Below are positions 1-11,688 of a stretch of 64,000 nt of DNA, piece by piece (the first letter of the stretch is position 1; the number at the start of each line of letters is the position of its first letter). Both the position numbers and the translations under genes were made by a program. The DNA comes from Tanypteryx hageni (taxonomy: Eukaryota > Arthropoda > Insecta > Odonata > Petaluridae): positions 57,747,407 to 57,811,406 of the forward strand of contig CM054115.1 in the NCBI GenBank assembly GCA_028673005.1. The letters run 5' to 3'. The notes beneath the pieces are model-generated. The model was not told the DNA's origin. It made no database searches and saw nothing but the letters and a program-made list of their open reading frames with translations.

Positions 1-315
1 CTAAAGACCGGTATACAATCATGGGCTTCATCATGCAGTCCCCTGAAGCATTAGCACATAGGAGAAGGTAAATCAGTCTTTGGCTGCTTTAAACCCAGGA
101 GCCAATTTCGCTTCAATTGATAAAAATGTTTTTGAAGGCATTCTTTTCCAAAATGACACTGTCTCATCTACGTTGAATACTTGCTGTCGAGTGTATCCAC
201 TGTCTTCAATGTATTTTCGCAGTTGTTTGGGAAATCTTTCTGCTGCTACATGGTCTGCAGACACTGATTCATCGATGGCAGCAGTAGTCGAAAAACCCGC
301 GAAACTGCGATGCAT
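1..315 (-). pseudogene. Tigger/pogo-type DDE transposase fragment (runs off left edge)
   Basis: The minus strand encodes about 80 aa (73-315) resembling the middle of Tigger-family transposases. It has a conserved stretch before the first catalytic Asp, then FNVDETVSFWKRMPSKTF, in which the Asp of 'DET' is the expected first DDE residue, then PGFKAAKD. Below position 73 the similarity continues in another frame (CANASG.CMMKP-like), so there is a frameshift. The rest of the catalytic domain lies beyond the window edge. This is a decayed transposon copy and not a host gene. Confidence 0.75.
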
Positions 316-360
316 GCGAAGTTGGAACCCGCAAAATTTGGGGGTTCTACTATATTCGTA

Positions 361-1560
361 ATTGATGTTAAATATAAATTTTTGTAGTTTTTTGGTCTTT
401 ATGGTTAAATTTAAATGAAAAGAAACTTGTAAATTTCCACTAAAAAGTTTAATAATCGACCGGTTTCGCCTGTTACAGCATCATCAGGTGACGAAAGCAT
501 GGTCGAGAGTTCTATATATATGGAGAGTAGGGTAGGAGTGTTAATTGAATAATGATAGGCATCTTCAAAAGCTAAAATGTTATGATCAATAATTAAATTT
601 CATTAATTAAAAGATTATATTTTGTAGAATTTATTTTACATACATTTTTTATGTTTGACCCCAAGCTTTGTTCAAATTTTGTCTATAAAAGTTGCAATTA
701 CGTACATTGAGTGTCATTATCAACTAAAAGTTGAATTTAACGAAAGATTTTAAGCTTAAAATCTATCCTCTTTTATACCTACTGTATTTAATAATGTATA
801 GGTCAATCTCATGTATTGGTTGATTGCAACTTTTTTAATAAAATTTTTTGTTTTTTCAAATATCTCAGGTATAAGTCAACCCCAGTTTCCAGGTATAGTA
901 GAACAAAATTTTTGTATTCAGTAGATGTTGATCCATTTAGTTCCATGTAAATAATCCAAAAGGATCATTTGTTGCATCTCTATAATTCTTTGAATATCAA
1001 ATTAACTATGTGGTGTCAAGTAGCAGTGAAGTAGTGCAATGCCTCCCCCAGGGCCACTGTGCAACATCAAAAGTCATTACATTGTACACACCTTTGTAAT
1101 AAATTGGATGAATTTGAATATTTTTTCCTCCGGGTGCTCAGTTAGAAGCTAATCTTTGTGAAGGAGTACAGTTTAGCAGCTTAAGTTTTAGTAAGAGAAA
1201 CATAACAACAATGTCAACTATAGTTTGTGAAGGTAATTATGATTCATGAAAATAATTCTAGTCGAAGCAAATAATTCTAGTTTACAAAAATAATAATAGT
1301 CTACAAAATTAATCACTTATAAGTATTACTTTTTATTATTTGACTAGCTGCGTATTGCAGGGTTGCTTGCAGCATCAATAAAACATGTCCTTACTTCCAC
1401 CCAGCATGGTAAATTAATGCAATGGAAATCATGAATATGGGTGGGTTTATCTTTAGAAATGTATTCCAAAATACTAGTGCCTCCTGGTGGAGAACATTTC
1501 AACTATCTCAGATGGTCCCGCATTTAAGATTATACCAGTTCCTAGTGCGGCCAAGAGATG
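361..1560. other. AT-rich intergenic stretch without a recognisable gene
   Basis: No supported gene is seen here. All frames are heavily broken. The only structured element I can point to is the hammerhead-like repeat end at 447-492. The remainder is AT-rich and probably old repeat debris. Confidence 0.5.
447..492 (-). repeat. Repeat end with hammerhead-like core (CTGATGA ... GAAAC)
   Basis: On the minus strand the sequence reads CTGATGA, then T, then a hairpin (GC-TGT / ACAG-GC), then GAAAC and the palindromic ACCGGT followed by C. The two boxes have the spacing of a hammerhead ribozyme core (CUGANGA - stem II - GAAA - short stem III - cleavage site). An extra U between CUGAUGA and stem II is not canonical, and stem I pairing is poor. 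It may be a degenerate hammerhead from a retroelement or just a hairpin at a repeat terminus. Confidence 0.3.
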
Positions 1561-1605
1561 GTAGTATGGTAAAATTGGGAATAATTTTGAAACAAGAAAA
1601 AAGTC

Positions 1606-1676
1606 TGCTATGACCGGGAATCGAACCCGGGTCTTCCACTTGCTGGGCGGATATTCTACGACTAAACTATCGTAGC
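1606..1676 (-). pseudogene. tRNA-Gly-like sequence, copy 1
   Basis: 71 nt. The acceptor arms GCTACGA/TCATAGC pair with one mismatch. The T arm is intact (CGGGTTCGATTCCCGG). The D arm is altered (TTTAGTCGTAGA). The anticodon loop reads CCAGCAA, so position 33 is C instead of the invariant U. Overall layout follows tRNA-Gly. It is probably not a functional tRNA. Confidence 0.6.
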
Positions 1677-1901
1677 AGATCAAGTTTCTCGTTTCTGAAC
1701 GTGGATGTTTTCTTGGTTGGGATGGAACTAGCCTAGCTAGGATCAAACTGCCCCAATGGATATCGAAGAGATACATCAAAGAAAAGTCCTTCCTCTCAAT
1801 TGGTGAGATTGCCAAGGAAGAAATTGATGGAATAAAGTGATCCTATGCAGACAGGCATAAGCTGCAATGTTGGGAATAATTTTGAAACGAGAAAAAAAGT
1901 T

Positions 1902-1972
1902 TGCTATGACCGGGAATCGAACCCGGGTCTTCCACTTCCCGGACGGATATTCTACCACTGAACTATCGTAGC
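1902..1972 (-). pseudogene. tRNA-Gly-like sequence, copy 2
   Basis: 71 nt with the best D arm of the three (GTTCAGTGGTAGAAT) and an intact T arm. The anticodon loop CCGGGAA lacks U33 and the anticodon would be GGG. The Gly-like body with a non-Gly anticodon and a mismatched acceptor stem argues for a pseudogene or SINE head. Confidence 0.6.
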
Positions 1973-2109
1973 AATCTCACCATTTGAGAGGGAGGAGTTT
2001 TCTTCGGTGTATCTCTTCGAGGACATCCATTGGGGCAGTTTGATACTAGCTTGGCTAGTTCCGTCCCAGCCAAGAAAACATCCGTGTTCAGAAATGAGAA
2101 AATTGATCT

Positions 2110-2180
2110 GCTACGATAGTTCAGTGGTAGAATATCTGCCCAGCAAGTCGAAGACCCGGGTTCAATTCCTGGTCATAGCA
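2110..2180 (+). pseudogene. tRNA-Gly-like sequence, copy 3
   Basis: 71 nt, opposite orientation to copies 1 and 2. The D arm is GTTCAGTGGTAGAAT and the anticodon loop is CCAGCAA. The T arm carries two changes (TTCAATTCCTGG) that weaken the B box. It belongs to the same repeat family. Confidence 0.6.
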
Positions 2181-2754
2181 TACTTTTTTCTTGTTTCAAA
2201 ATTATTCCCAACATTACAGCTTATGCCTGTCTACATAGGATCTTCAGATCACTTTATTCCATGGTAAAATTGCACAACAATAATATTTTCTATCAAATTA
2301 TTTTCAAATTAGATTTTCCAACAATTTCTTATACATATTAGATACTCATACTTTTTTAATTTTGATGTTTTAGGTGATATTTGCAACCAAAAAAGGAACT
2401 ATAATTACTTTTAATAAAATTTCAATAATGTAGTTTACAGGCCATGGATCAATTTTGTCCAATAACCATTTGGGGACAAAAAGTAATGTTATATTGTCAC
2501 CCGTGACCTTTTCATATGATAGATGTGGAGTGTCATTGTTCTTTTCTGACACACTGACAAAATGCACTTAATATATAGATAGCAAATAATTTGCATGAAA
2601 TGAAAGTAATGTAATTTTGTGGACTATAATTATTTTTGTATTACCTATTAAAATTCTAAGACTATAATTGTGTCAAATCTAACTTCATTGTGTTACACCC
2701 TATTAACCTTCAAATTCTATTATTTTCTGTTCTTTCCTTTCATGCGGTAGTTAA

Positions 2755-4155
2755 AAAGTGCTACTGTTGAATCCAGGTACAGATGCACTTACAGAGCAAA
2801 GTTCAAACTCAAAGTCATCGAATTTGCAGAGAAAACTAACAACTTTGTTTCAGTAAGAGAGTTTAATGTATCAGAAAATAATTTTAGGGATTAGAAGAAA
2901 CTTTTTCCACAGTTGAAATAAATGTGCAGATAGAGGAAAGCATAGTACGACATAGCATGACCTGCGTGGGTAGGGTGCGCAAACGGTTCTTACTTTAAAA
3001 ATGACCCTCGTACTGATTTGGTGGAACTAGAAAAAGAAGTGGAAAAATATCTTTTTGAAAATTTCCAAAATGGAACTGCTGTTTCCCGTGGATCAATTTG
3101 TATTTGTGCCTTGTAAAAAGCAAAGAGCTTAGGTATTACACACTTCAAAGCAAGCTCTGGTAGATACATGAGGTTCATGAAAAGACAAGATTTTGTACTG
3201 CGACAAAAGGCAAAAATATCACAGCTTCTACTGGCAGAACTTGATGACAAGATTACAGAGTTTCACAGGTTTATTATTAGACATAGGCAAAAGAACATAT
3301 ATAGGTTGGCCTGTATATGAAGTATGGATGAAACTCCCATGTATTTCGATATGCCATCAAATCAGATAGTGAACAAAGCTGGAGAGAAAACTGCTAATAA
3401 AAATGACTTGCCATGATAAATCTGCAATCACTGTCATACTGGCTTGTATGGCTGATGGTACCAAATGGAAGCCAATGGTTATATTCAAGAGAAAAACTAC
3501 TAAACAGAAATTCCCAAGTGGTTTAATAATTCACTTTCACAATCAAGGATGGATGGATAAAGATGGTTTAAAGTTGTGGTTGAAGGGAATTTGGAATTTC
3601 CGACCTGGAGGGTTAAGAAAGGAAAAAAGTCTTTTGATATGGGACATGTTCAAATCACATCTGATGGATAATGTTCTTAAAAAGTAAGTTACGCTTCAAA
3701 ACACAGATATCGAAGTGATCCCTAGTGGCCTGACTACCCTTGTACAGCCATTAGATGTTTCTATTAATAAACCATTTAAAGATAATATGTGAAGAAAGTG
3801 GAATAATTGGATGTTAGGAGAAGAGAAAATATTCACCAAAGGAGGTACCAAACAGGCTTCAACGCTGGAAACATTGTGCAAATGGGAAGTACGGGCTTTG
3901 GATAAAATCAAAACAGAAACGGTAGTAAAATTGTTTAAGAAATGTGGCATATCTAATTATCGAGACAGAACAGAAGATGATATTTTGTGGAATGATGTGC
4001 CTGATGAAGAGTTTGCTGCTGTTGAAGAGGGTGCTGCTGACGAACATTTTGATGATACATACGATAACAATATTACTGAAACAGTCTGGGATGAGTTATT
4101 TCAATTGGATAGCTCTGATGATACAGATTTTCTTGGCTATAAAGATCATTTTTAA
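2755..4155 (+). pseudogene. Decayed pogo-family DDE transposase
   Basis: Pieces in shifting frames follow the order of a pogo/POGK-like transposase. A DNA-binding start (KFKLKVIEFAEKTNN) lies near 2790-2860. FHRFIIRHRQKN and MDETPMYFDMPS, holding the first catalytic Asp, lie at about 3265-3360. The segment 3403-3687 contains FPSGLIIHFHNQGWMD and LLIWDMFKSH, the second Asp. An Asp/Glu-rich tail follows at 3811-4155. There are several in-frame stops and frameshifts (about 2890, 3320, 3395, 3690, 3790). It is a dead transposon copy. I did not find its terminal repeats. Confidence 0.75.
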
Positions 4156-4389
4156 TGAGAATAAATGTTTTCTTTTACCAGTTAAAATAATTTTTATTCC
4201 ATATATACTTCAGTGATCCTAAGTTAATTTGCGTTGCTTATAGGTGGGCATTGCCCCTCGGCCAATCACAGACGAGGTGTTTCTTTGTTTACATATTGTG
4301 CCTCTGTCTTGCCACCATCATGTTATTGAATGTTACGTCAACAAAAATTGCTTAATTATTTGAAAAGCAACAGAGATCAACTTAGAATT
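4156..4389. other. Short spacer between pogo remnant and LINE
   Basis: No gene is visible. It has a locally GC-richer patch around 4242-4320 that might be the tail of the pogo element. Confidence 0.3.
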
Positions 4390-5895
4390 ACCAAATTCAA
4401 ATTCAAATTTATTGGTCCGGGGATCATACATTCCGATGATATAGGACAATATACAGTAAAATAACGCTAAAAGTAAAAAAAGTAAAAAAATGCAATAAAA
4501 AAAGATAATATAAGATAATATAAAGTTAGCTGTCATACATAATTACAATGACCTATCATTTAAATATTCATTAACAGAATAGTACATATTACCTTGTAAA
4601 AACCTTTTCACCTTTATCTTAAAGGAATCATAGTTTTGGATAAGTTTAAGTTGTGGAGGAAGTTTATTAAAAAGTCTGATTCCCATTTCTCTAGGTCCTA
4701 ATTTTATGGTTATGGTCCTTATTAAATTAAGATGCAAATCAGATTGACCTCTAGTGAGGTAGTGATGATGGTCCGAATTAACTGTGAAATCATTTAAGTT
4801 ATTTTTCACAAACAGTACTACTGACAGAATATAAATACATGGGAGGGGAAGAAGCTTCAAAGTCATAAAAATGGGCCTTGAAGGAGAGTCATATGGTTTC
4901 CAAGAGATGATTCTAACTGCTCTTTTCTGGATCTTGAAAATTTTGATGGAATGAGATGAAGAACCCCAGAAGATAATATTGTGTGTGATATGGGAATAGA
5001 ATGTGCCATAATATAGATTCAAGAGGACGTCTCTACTAACTGTTTCTCTCAGTTGCCTAATCAGGTAACATGTAGAGCTTAGCTTATGGGATAAAATGTC
5101 AATGTGTGATTCCCAAGAGATATTAGCATTTAGGTGAACACCAAGAAATTTGCTAGTAGAGACTTGTTGGATAGATTTTTGATCAATTTTTATTAACAGA
5201 CTTTCTGTTGACTTTTTGCTATGTGAGAAATGGATCATTTGGGATTTTTGTACATTAAGATTTAGGAGGTTATCTTGACACCAGTTGCTAAGATGGAGAC
5301 TAACTAGTTTTGAGTTGTGTACAAGGCTGTTGCGTGATGAGGCAGAAAGTATAATGTTGGTATCATCAGCATATAAAAGCAATTTTGCACCTTCTATTTC
5401 ATTAAAAGTGAATGCAAGATCGTTAATGTATATTAAGAATAGGACAGGCCCCAAAATAGATCCTTGGGGAACACCTAATGAGTTAGTTTTATAGTTGGAG
5501 GAATATTTTATACCTTTCACGTTAAGAGTTACAGCTTGGGAACGGTTTTGTAGGTAGGATCTTATCCAATTATTGGGGACCCCTCTGACTCCAATTCTTT
5601 CTAGTTTAACCATGAGATGACTATGATTGACATGATCAAATGCTTTTGAAAAATCAAAAAATAAGCCTAGGGTTTCTTGCTTTCGATCAAGTGATGACAG
5701 AATATAGTCAATAGCATGATATATTGCTGATGTAGTTGATCTTCCTTGTCTGAAACCATGCTGACATGTGGACAGCAGGTGGTGTTTTTCCAGGAAGGAG
5801 ATTAGTTGTTTATAAAAGACTTTTTCAATAACTTTGGAGAAAATATTCAGTATTGTTATGGGCCTGTAATTATTCATGTCGTTTGTACATCCTTT
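4390..5895 (-). mobile_element. 5'-truncated non-LTR retrotransposon (LINE) with reverse transcriptase ORF
   Basis: A 444-aa open frame (4543-5877, minus) is a LINE reverse transcriptase. It begins MNNYRPITIL, has FDFSKAFDHV at residues 74-83, GVPQGSILGP at 135-144 and the catalytic YADD at 169-172, then thumb and connection sequence. This is the I/Jockey/CR1-like group; I cannot assign the clade. The frame is uninterrupted to its own stop, which suggests a fairly young copy. Coding sequence continues a few codons upstream and then ends abruptly in TTA/ATT-rich sequence near 5895, so the endonuclease and ORF1 are missing. The 3' end has ATTTGAATTTGAATTTG-type repeats at about 4390-4415, a typical LINE tail. 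Confidence 0.85.
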
Positions 5896-6639
5896 GTTTT
5901 TTTATTTATTTTATTATTATTATTTTTATTTTATTTTTATTATTTTTTATTATTGTTTGTTTTATTATATATATATATATATATTAACTTTATTCTTTCA
6001 TATACATAGATATTTAAATATTCAATAGTTATCAATACAGTTTAAATACAACATTAATTGAAATTCAATCAAATTTTAACAACCATAGGGCAAATAAGGT
6101 AATGGATTTTAACCTATGACAAATATTAGTCATGTATAAGTTGATCCCCGATTTTTTCACAAAAACTTTGGTATTGAAAACTCGACCTATACTCAAGTAT
6201 ATATAGTATACACAACATGTTTATATTAGCATTTTATTTGCTAAATTAACCTGATATTAGTTAATATTCATCATATCGTTGTAATAACTATTGCATTTAA
6301 AAAACTTATTGGCACTTGTAATTTTAAAAAATGTTCAACATTAGCACAACTAGATTTTATGGTTGATACTCAAATATAATTTTTTAAATTTTAAATCTAC
6401 TAAAATGCAAGAAAGTACAAATAATCAAGTGAAAAGACACTAAAAGCTGTTATAATTATTGATTAATTTGTATCATAAAAAATTATTTCCCTTACTTATA
6501 TGAAGACTATCATTAGTTTGGTAAGTGTACAAAAGCTCAATTTTTATTTTTAGTTGGCAAACATAAATTTTGAGTTTTTTATTAATAGTTATATTTCGTG
6601 TGTTTGTTAATTTTTTTAAAGTTTGGGCTTTTTTCTCAG
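5896..6639. other. AT-rich non-coding stretch
   Basis: Contains TTA/ATT low complexity (5896-5985) and an (AT)n run around 5966-5984. No gene is recognisable. It would be intron or upstream sequence of the terminal exon at 6640. Confidence 0.4.
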
Positions 6640-6836
6640 GAGGTGCCAAAGCTCAACTTAATGAAGGTGGATCAGAAACTCTGAAAGGAATACCAGCGAA
6701 AGAAATGATTGGTACAAATTCACATTCACCGCATAAAGCAGCTATGCCAAAAGTCGCCAACGTTATGTTGGATGTGCGGGATTGGTGGGGTGAGCAGCTG
6801 AATTATGACAGTGGTAGCAGCGAGGATGAATTATAA
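6640..6836 (+). CDS. Probable 3'-terminal exon of an unidentified gene
   Basis: A polypyrimidine tract and CAG acceptor (ends 6639) are followed by an open frame of about 65 codons ending at TAA (6834-6836), with an AATAAA signal 157 bp downstream. The frame starts with two bases completing a split codon. The encoded C-terminus contains SPHKAAMPKVANVMLDVRDW and ends WWGEQLNYDSGSSEDEL. The acidic Ser/Asp/Glu end looks like a casein-kinase-2-type tail. I do not recognise the protein. No matching upstream exon is visible within 6.6 kb, so the rest of the gene would lie beyond the left edge or in unrecognised short exons. A chance ORF is possible but unlikely given acceptor, composition and polyA signal together. 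Confidence 0.5.
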
Positions 6837-6992
6837 TAAGAGTAAAAGTTATTCTCCATTAATCTACACTGGTTTTTAAAAATAGTTGATATTTATTTTT
6901 TAATTAAATCATATTATATTTTAACAGTATTTTGAAGCTGTTTTAAAAATTGTTTTTATTTTCTTTTAATGGCTTCATTGAATTATATTATA

Positions 6993-6998
6993 AATAAA
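6993..6998 (+). promoter_or_regulatory. Candidate polyadenylation signal AATAAA
   Basis: First AATAAA after the stop of the 6640-6836 exon, followed by GT/T-rich sequence (GTGTAGTTGTCAGCATTTT). Confidence 0.4.
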
Positions 6999-7288
6999 AG
7001 AGTGTAGTTGTCAGCATTTTATTAGTTCTTATAGCTCTATAGTATTGGTTTGACTAATTTATTATAATATTTCCTAGTACTGGAAATTTTTAAACTCTCT
7101 TAGACATTAAGCTGAATTTTGGATTATATTGTTTAAATTATTTTAGTATGTGTTTACAACTTATTTTTCCCATGTTTGAAAATTATAAATAGCTAAATGG
7201 AATATGAAAAGATTTATCAAACATTACTATTTTAATAGTCTAAATTTTGATTAATTAATATTCTGTATTTGTATCATCATTGAGTGTA

Positions 7289-8476
7289 CCATATTTTCTG
7301 GTGTGTAAGATGCACTTTTTGTCACAAGAATGTGCCCTAAAATCATGCTATGTCTTATACTATGAAGGTTTAAAAAGTTGATTAAGTTTTTCACTTAAAA
7401 TTTAGATGTACATACACACTTTCCAAATTCTTGCAAGACTGTCTTCCATATAAAGGGAGATTTTTTATGCAGTACATACAACTTCAAACACCTGCATTCG
7501 TGCTGTAGAATTCTTCCACACAACATATTTGCTTGTGTAATGTCCGCCTTTTTTCTTTACTACTTCCTTTGAAATTAATAGTCTAGACATCACTACAATT
7601 TTGCCAGTTTATGAGTTTACCACTGCCCAGTGCTGAATGTAGTTTCACTGGGAGCCAAGGATCTGATTTGGAGTCACCTAGAGCAGAATTTGAAATAGGA
7701 GCACATTTGCCATGACAATTTCCCATTGATGTGGTATTCTTCAAAAATCGCAATTAGGTGTAAAATATTCTAGCTAAGTAAAACTCACTAATATGTACCA
7801 TTAACTGTACACAAATATCAATAAATATTATTATAATTTATTGTAATGAAGTATTTTAGTGAATTATTTTTAACTGATTAGCAATATATTAATTTCGTGG
7901 GGTACAAAGGACAATGTCGCCAAAAATCTCAGAATGTGCAACTTTTTACCCACACATGCTGCACCACAAGAAATTGCAATGACTACCGAATACAAGAAAC
8001 ACTACCGATATGTTTCTCACTGTAGAATTATTGGGATACAAGACTAAACTGATGATGTCTTGATATCTGCCAGACATAAGCATTTTTCTTGTGAGCCACT
8101 GCCGTTACCATAGCAATTACCTGGCAATACTGACATTTATAACTCCATCATCAATAATAATAATGTTTCTTTCCTTTTTTATTGATTGCAGTGATTATAT
8201 GATTTTTTTATCTTCACATTCTGCAAATTGAATTGCCTTGACATTTAGCAAATTCCTAGTGAATTTTAAGGATATCTCACATTTTTGGATTTGTCCAATT
8301 TTTTCCTCACACATAAGTGGGGCTTATGTGTGAGTATATTTTCAAAATTATAAAACTAATAAATACTTTTCAGCCACTAATTAACTTACTTTATGTTGTT
8401 TTTTAAACCTGAAAATGGCCTTATTTTTAGGGATGCATCTTACGCATAGATGCATCTTATACACCAGAAAATACAG
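7289..8476. mobile_element. Non-autonomous DNA transposon with TA target duplication
   Basis: Ends are inverted repeats: left CCATATTTTCTGGTGTGTAA, right (reverse complement) CTGTATTTTCTGGTGTATAA. Each is bordered by TA (7287-7288 and 8477-8478). At 1188 bp with no transposase frame it fits a Tc1/mariner/pogo-superfamily non-autonomous element. Internal sequence includes further GATGCATCTTA repeats near the right end. Confidence 0.7.
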
Positions 8477-8478
8477 TA

Positions 8479-9578
8479 TCTCTCAGCACTAAATTTAATC
8501 AGGTTCAATCAATTTTTAGCTCTTGTTAAATAGTGTGATGGATTTTTTTAATTATTAGGAATAATTGCATCACTTCTCAATTTAAGATTTCTTTTGTTGG
8601 AAAGAGTTACTTGCAATTTACTTCAATTATGTGATTATAACTTATCAACTACTTCATAGCTTAACTCCACTAATCAGTATTATTTTATTTGATGATTATA
8701 ATCATCTCTTAATCAATCTCATATTTTCGTAAAAATTGATTAATCTTATTTAACCTATTTTGCCAAAGCAATTATTTGAGTTTAACTAATCTATTTTGTT
8801 ATTCAATGCAGATTTTCCAATGTGATTTATTTATGCAATTGTAGAATCTGGCACCTTCAACATTCTTATCCAAAGCTAAAACCATGGAATAGTGTTTTTC
8901 TTTGAATTTCAGTTTATTTTTACATTAATCTATTAATATGTTTGAATTTATGATATTTTTCTTGTTATGCACGGCAAAATTGGGTGATAATTTTAAATAC
9001 TAATAGCAACCAACTTGTGGGACAGGGAATTTACAATGTTTTTTTAATTTTCATTGTCATGAAGCAGTTCCAGTAAGTTACACCAGAAACTATTACATTT
9101 ACTAATAGCAAAATTTAAAATTATACATCATTTTACTCAAGAAGAATATATTGATTAAGTATAGATAACTATGAAGACACAGAAATATTTATCATTATAT
9201 TGACCAACATGGTGACCACCTGGAAATATGAAGCCTTTATCTTTATATATTAAATGGTTTGGGTTAAATGAATACATTGTTGTATATGATAAATTTTGAA
9301 ATCATCTCCCGAACCAGAGTTATTAAATTTAAATGAAAGTTCAAGCATCATTCTCATGTTAGTTTAGTGTTAAAAACTATTAATTACTTCATTTGTTAAA
9401 ATCTTAAAAAATGTCTGCCACAACTCAGAGGTTCTGGATTAAATATGGAGTTATATTTTTCAAGATACTTGTCCTAGGTCTATTCTATTAAAAATAATGT
9501 AGAAACGTTGATCATTTTAAATTATTTTATACTTAATTTTTATTTAATGTGATATGTTCTACATTCTAGTTTTTGTTA
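8479..9578. other. AT-rich intergenic, no gene seen
   Basis: All six frames are closed. I see no RNA gene or element boundary here. Confidence 0.4.
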
Positions 9579-9580
9579 TA

Positions 9581-10128
9581 CAGTAATACCTCATTTAACG
9601 AAGTATATGTGTTCCATGGTGTCATTTCATTGTCAGAAACTTTGTTAATAGAGGTAGAAATAACATAAGAGGCATAGGGATGTAGTCCAGGATTTCAGAG
9701 AAGTGGAGATACTGTGAATATCATTAAGTACTCACAAAAGTTATATCAAATGTGTAAAATAAGACATGCTAACTACATAGATTAAAAATATAGTAAATTA
9801 GATGATTAATCAATAGGTTCTACTGAAGTCCTGTTCATCTGAATAGGCAGTGGTCGAAATCAAGGTGGCTTGAGCCACATGGGGGCAGGCGAGTTAGTAT
9901 CGTCTCAAGCTACCAGCTACATAGTATTGCAAGTTGTCGACTTTCTTGATACCCACTTCCTGGGCCATTTCTGTTATGTCAGTGTTAATAAAATTTTACT
10001 ATATTTAATCACTTTATTTGAATTTTTGTGAAGATTTTGCTTAATGTTTCAATTTTTCTGCAAAAAAATGCTGACTTTGTTATATAGAAGCTTTGTTCCC
10101 AGAGGATTCGTTAACTGAGGTATTGCTG
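9581..10128. mobile_element. 548-bp MITE with TA target duplication
   Basis: Left end CAGTAATACCTCATTTAACG, right end (reverse complement) CAGCAATACCTCAGTTAACG, each flanked by TA (9579-9580, 10129-10130). The termini resemble Tigger/pogo or Tc1/mariner ends. No coding capacity. Confidence 0.75.
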
Positions 10129-10485
10129 TAATTATATCTTTTATTTAGAAAATTTACTTTTCCATCTTTTATTTTCTTTCTTTTTTATTATTTGGAAATA
10201 TGCTTGCTTATGCAACAGGAATATAATTATGCCTTATAAAACATATTGTAACAAATATTAATTTTTGTCTTCGGAAAGCTGTAAATAACACTATACTTTA
10301 CCGGACTGAGACAAGTGTAAGGAATAATTGAAAAAGCACAAGCAGTTCAAAAAGTATCATTTTACAAATCTTCCTAAAAGTAGTTACATTAAATTGATCT
10401 CAATTTTTTGATAAACAGTCCTCAACTTTTGCCTATTTATCCTTAACAAATATTCAGTCAACAAAATCATTTTAATAACCATGCA

Positions 10486-10660
10486 AGTCCTTTGGAAGGG
10501 ATGTTAAGCAGTTGGCCCCCTCGGTGCTCTTCATAAAGAGTAGGCTAATGCAGGACATTGAGTTCCCCTCCTCTCTTCTGCGTGTCTGGTGTGGAAAAAG
10601 TTATGGCTATAATAATCCAAGAGGTTGATTAGCCAGAAATACAGACAAACAAACAAGAAA
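10486..10660 (+). repeat. Dispersed repeat, copy 1 (probable LINE 3' tail)
   Basis: Shares a stretch of about 170 bp with 29371-29552: a block with CCTT.GGAAGGGA..TT.AGCAGTTG.CCCC, then GTGCTCTT, and the 3' block GGCTATAATAATCCAAGAG.TTGATTAGCCAGAAAT. The ending in A-rich CAAGCAA/CAAACAA suggests a 3' end of a retroelement. Confidence 0.55.
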
Positions 10661-11688
10661 TTATTTTAACTGGCGGTCAAAATAACACTGTCAATGCTAT
10701 CATAAAGTTATTACTAATTTTATAATTATACATTCTGCACAATTATAGAACATGCTTGTACCCAATTCAATTCTAAAATTTGTAATTTCATGATTTTTAA
10801 GTACTTTATAGTATAATTTCCTATAGGTTACTGTGTATTTTATATTCTGGCCCTTGAAAGAACTTATGATGCAACAAGCTCATTAAAAATTTTGTCAGAC
10901 TTTGTTTGTTGATATTCTTGTTGCTTTACCTATAAATGATCAAATATGTTGCATTAAATGTTGCCTTAAAAATGTGACTGTCATATTCCTTACATTTTTG
11001 ACTGACTTTTTAACTTGGTATTATTTTGTTCTGTTGTTGTAGCTAACAGTATCTGAACTTACTATTATTTCTTTCACCACATATTCCATGGAAAATATAA
11101 TATATTATCTAACTAACTTTCCAGAAATTTTCAGTGACTTGTTTTGTTCCACACCCTATGTCACGGGTTTACTCAAAACTTTTCCCCACAATATTTATAT
11201 AAATGCATTTTATGCAGAGCAGAACAATATAAGAAGATATTCAGTTCATACTCTTCTAACCCAGATTGCATTTTTCTGTTCATGGTACTGTCACATTCTT
11301 TTGCGAAAATCATAATTGCTTTCTTGTGCTGATTATCCTTCACTGGTTAATTGAGAGTATACAGCATTTGTTACAATCAATATGTACATACAGAAGACAA
11401 ATTTATAGAAATTTAGTTGAACTTGCAATTCATTTTACATGATAAATTTGTGAAATAATATTTAACCTTTCCCAAGTGAATGTTTTTGTCTCTAAGGAAA
11501 ATATTTTCAGGTAAAACATACTTTAATGAAAAAATTATTTTAATATATAATACATATTTTCTATACAAATATAGGGGAGATTTTACCTTTACTACATCTT
11601 CATCAACCAGTTACCACTAGTTTTTCCTGCATATGGTAGAATTAAAAGTAAACTTCTGGGTGCAAAAAGAGTTTTATCTGCTCAAGTC
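10661..11688. other. Intergenic, no recognisable gene
   Basis: Two short overlapping frames (11088-11332) have no recognisable similarity or flanking signals. The rest is AT-rich. Confidence 0.4.

Larger units (their letters stand above)
1560..2268. repeat. Cluster of three tRNA-Gly-like repeat units, two minus and one plus
   Basis: A unit with a 71-nt tRNA-like core is present three times. Flanks are shared: one side contains ATTCCCAACATTRCAGCTTATGCC-type sequence, the other a segment with CCATTGGGGCAGTTTGAT and TAGTTCC.TCCCA.CCAAG. Units 1 and 2 are on the minus strand and unit 3 on the plus strand, so 2 and 3 are inverted neighbours. Because flanks as well as cores are shared, this looks like a tRNA-derived SINE or a segmentally duplicated tRNA pseudogene and not three independent tRNA genes. 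Confidence 0.7.

Noticed and set aside
1606..2180. Functional tRNA-Gly genes
   Set aside because: Missing U33, unlike anticodons and a mismatched acceptor stem in all copies.
4543..5877. LINE reverse transcriptase as a domesticated host gene
   Set aside because: It has a LINE-type 3' tail, lacks a 5' part and has no splice context; an ordinary truncated insertion explains it.
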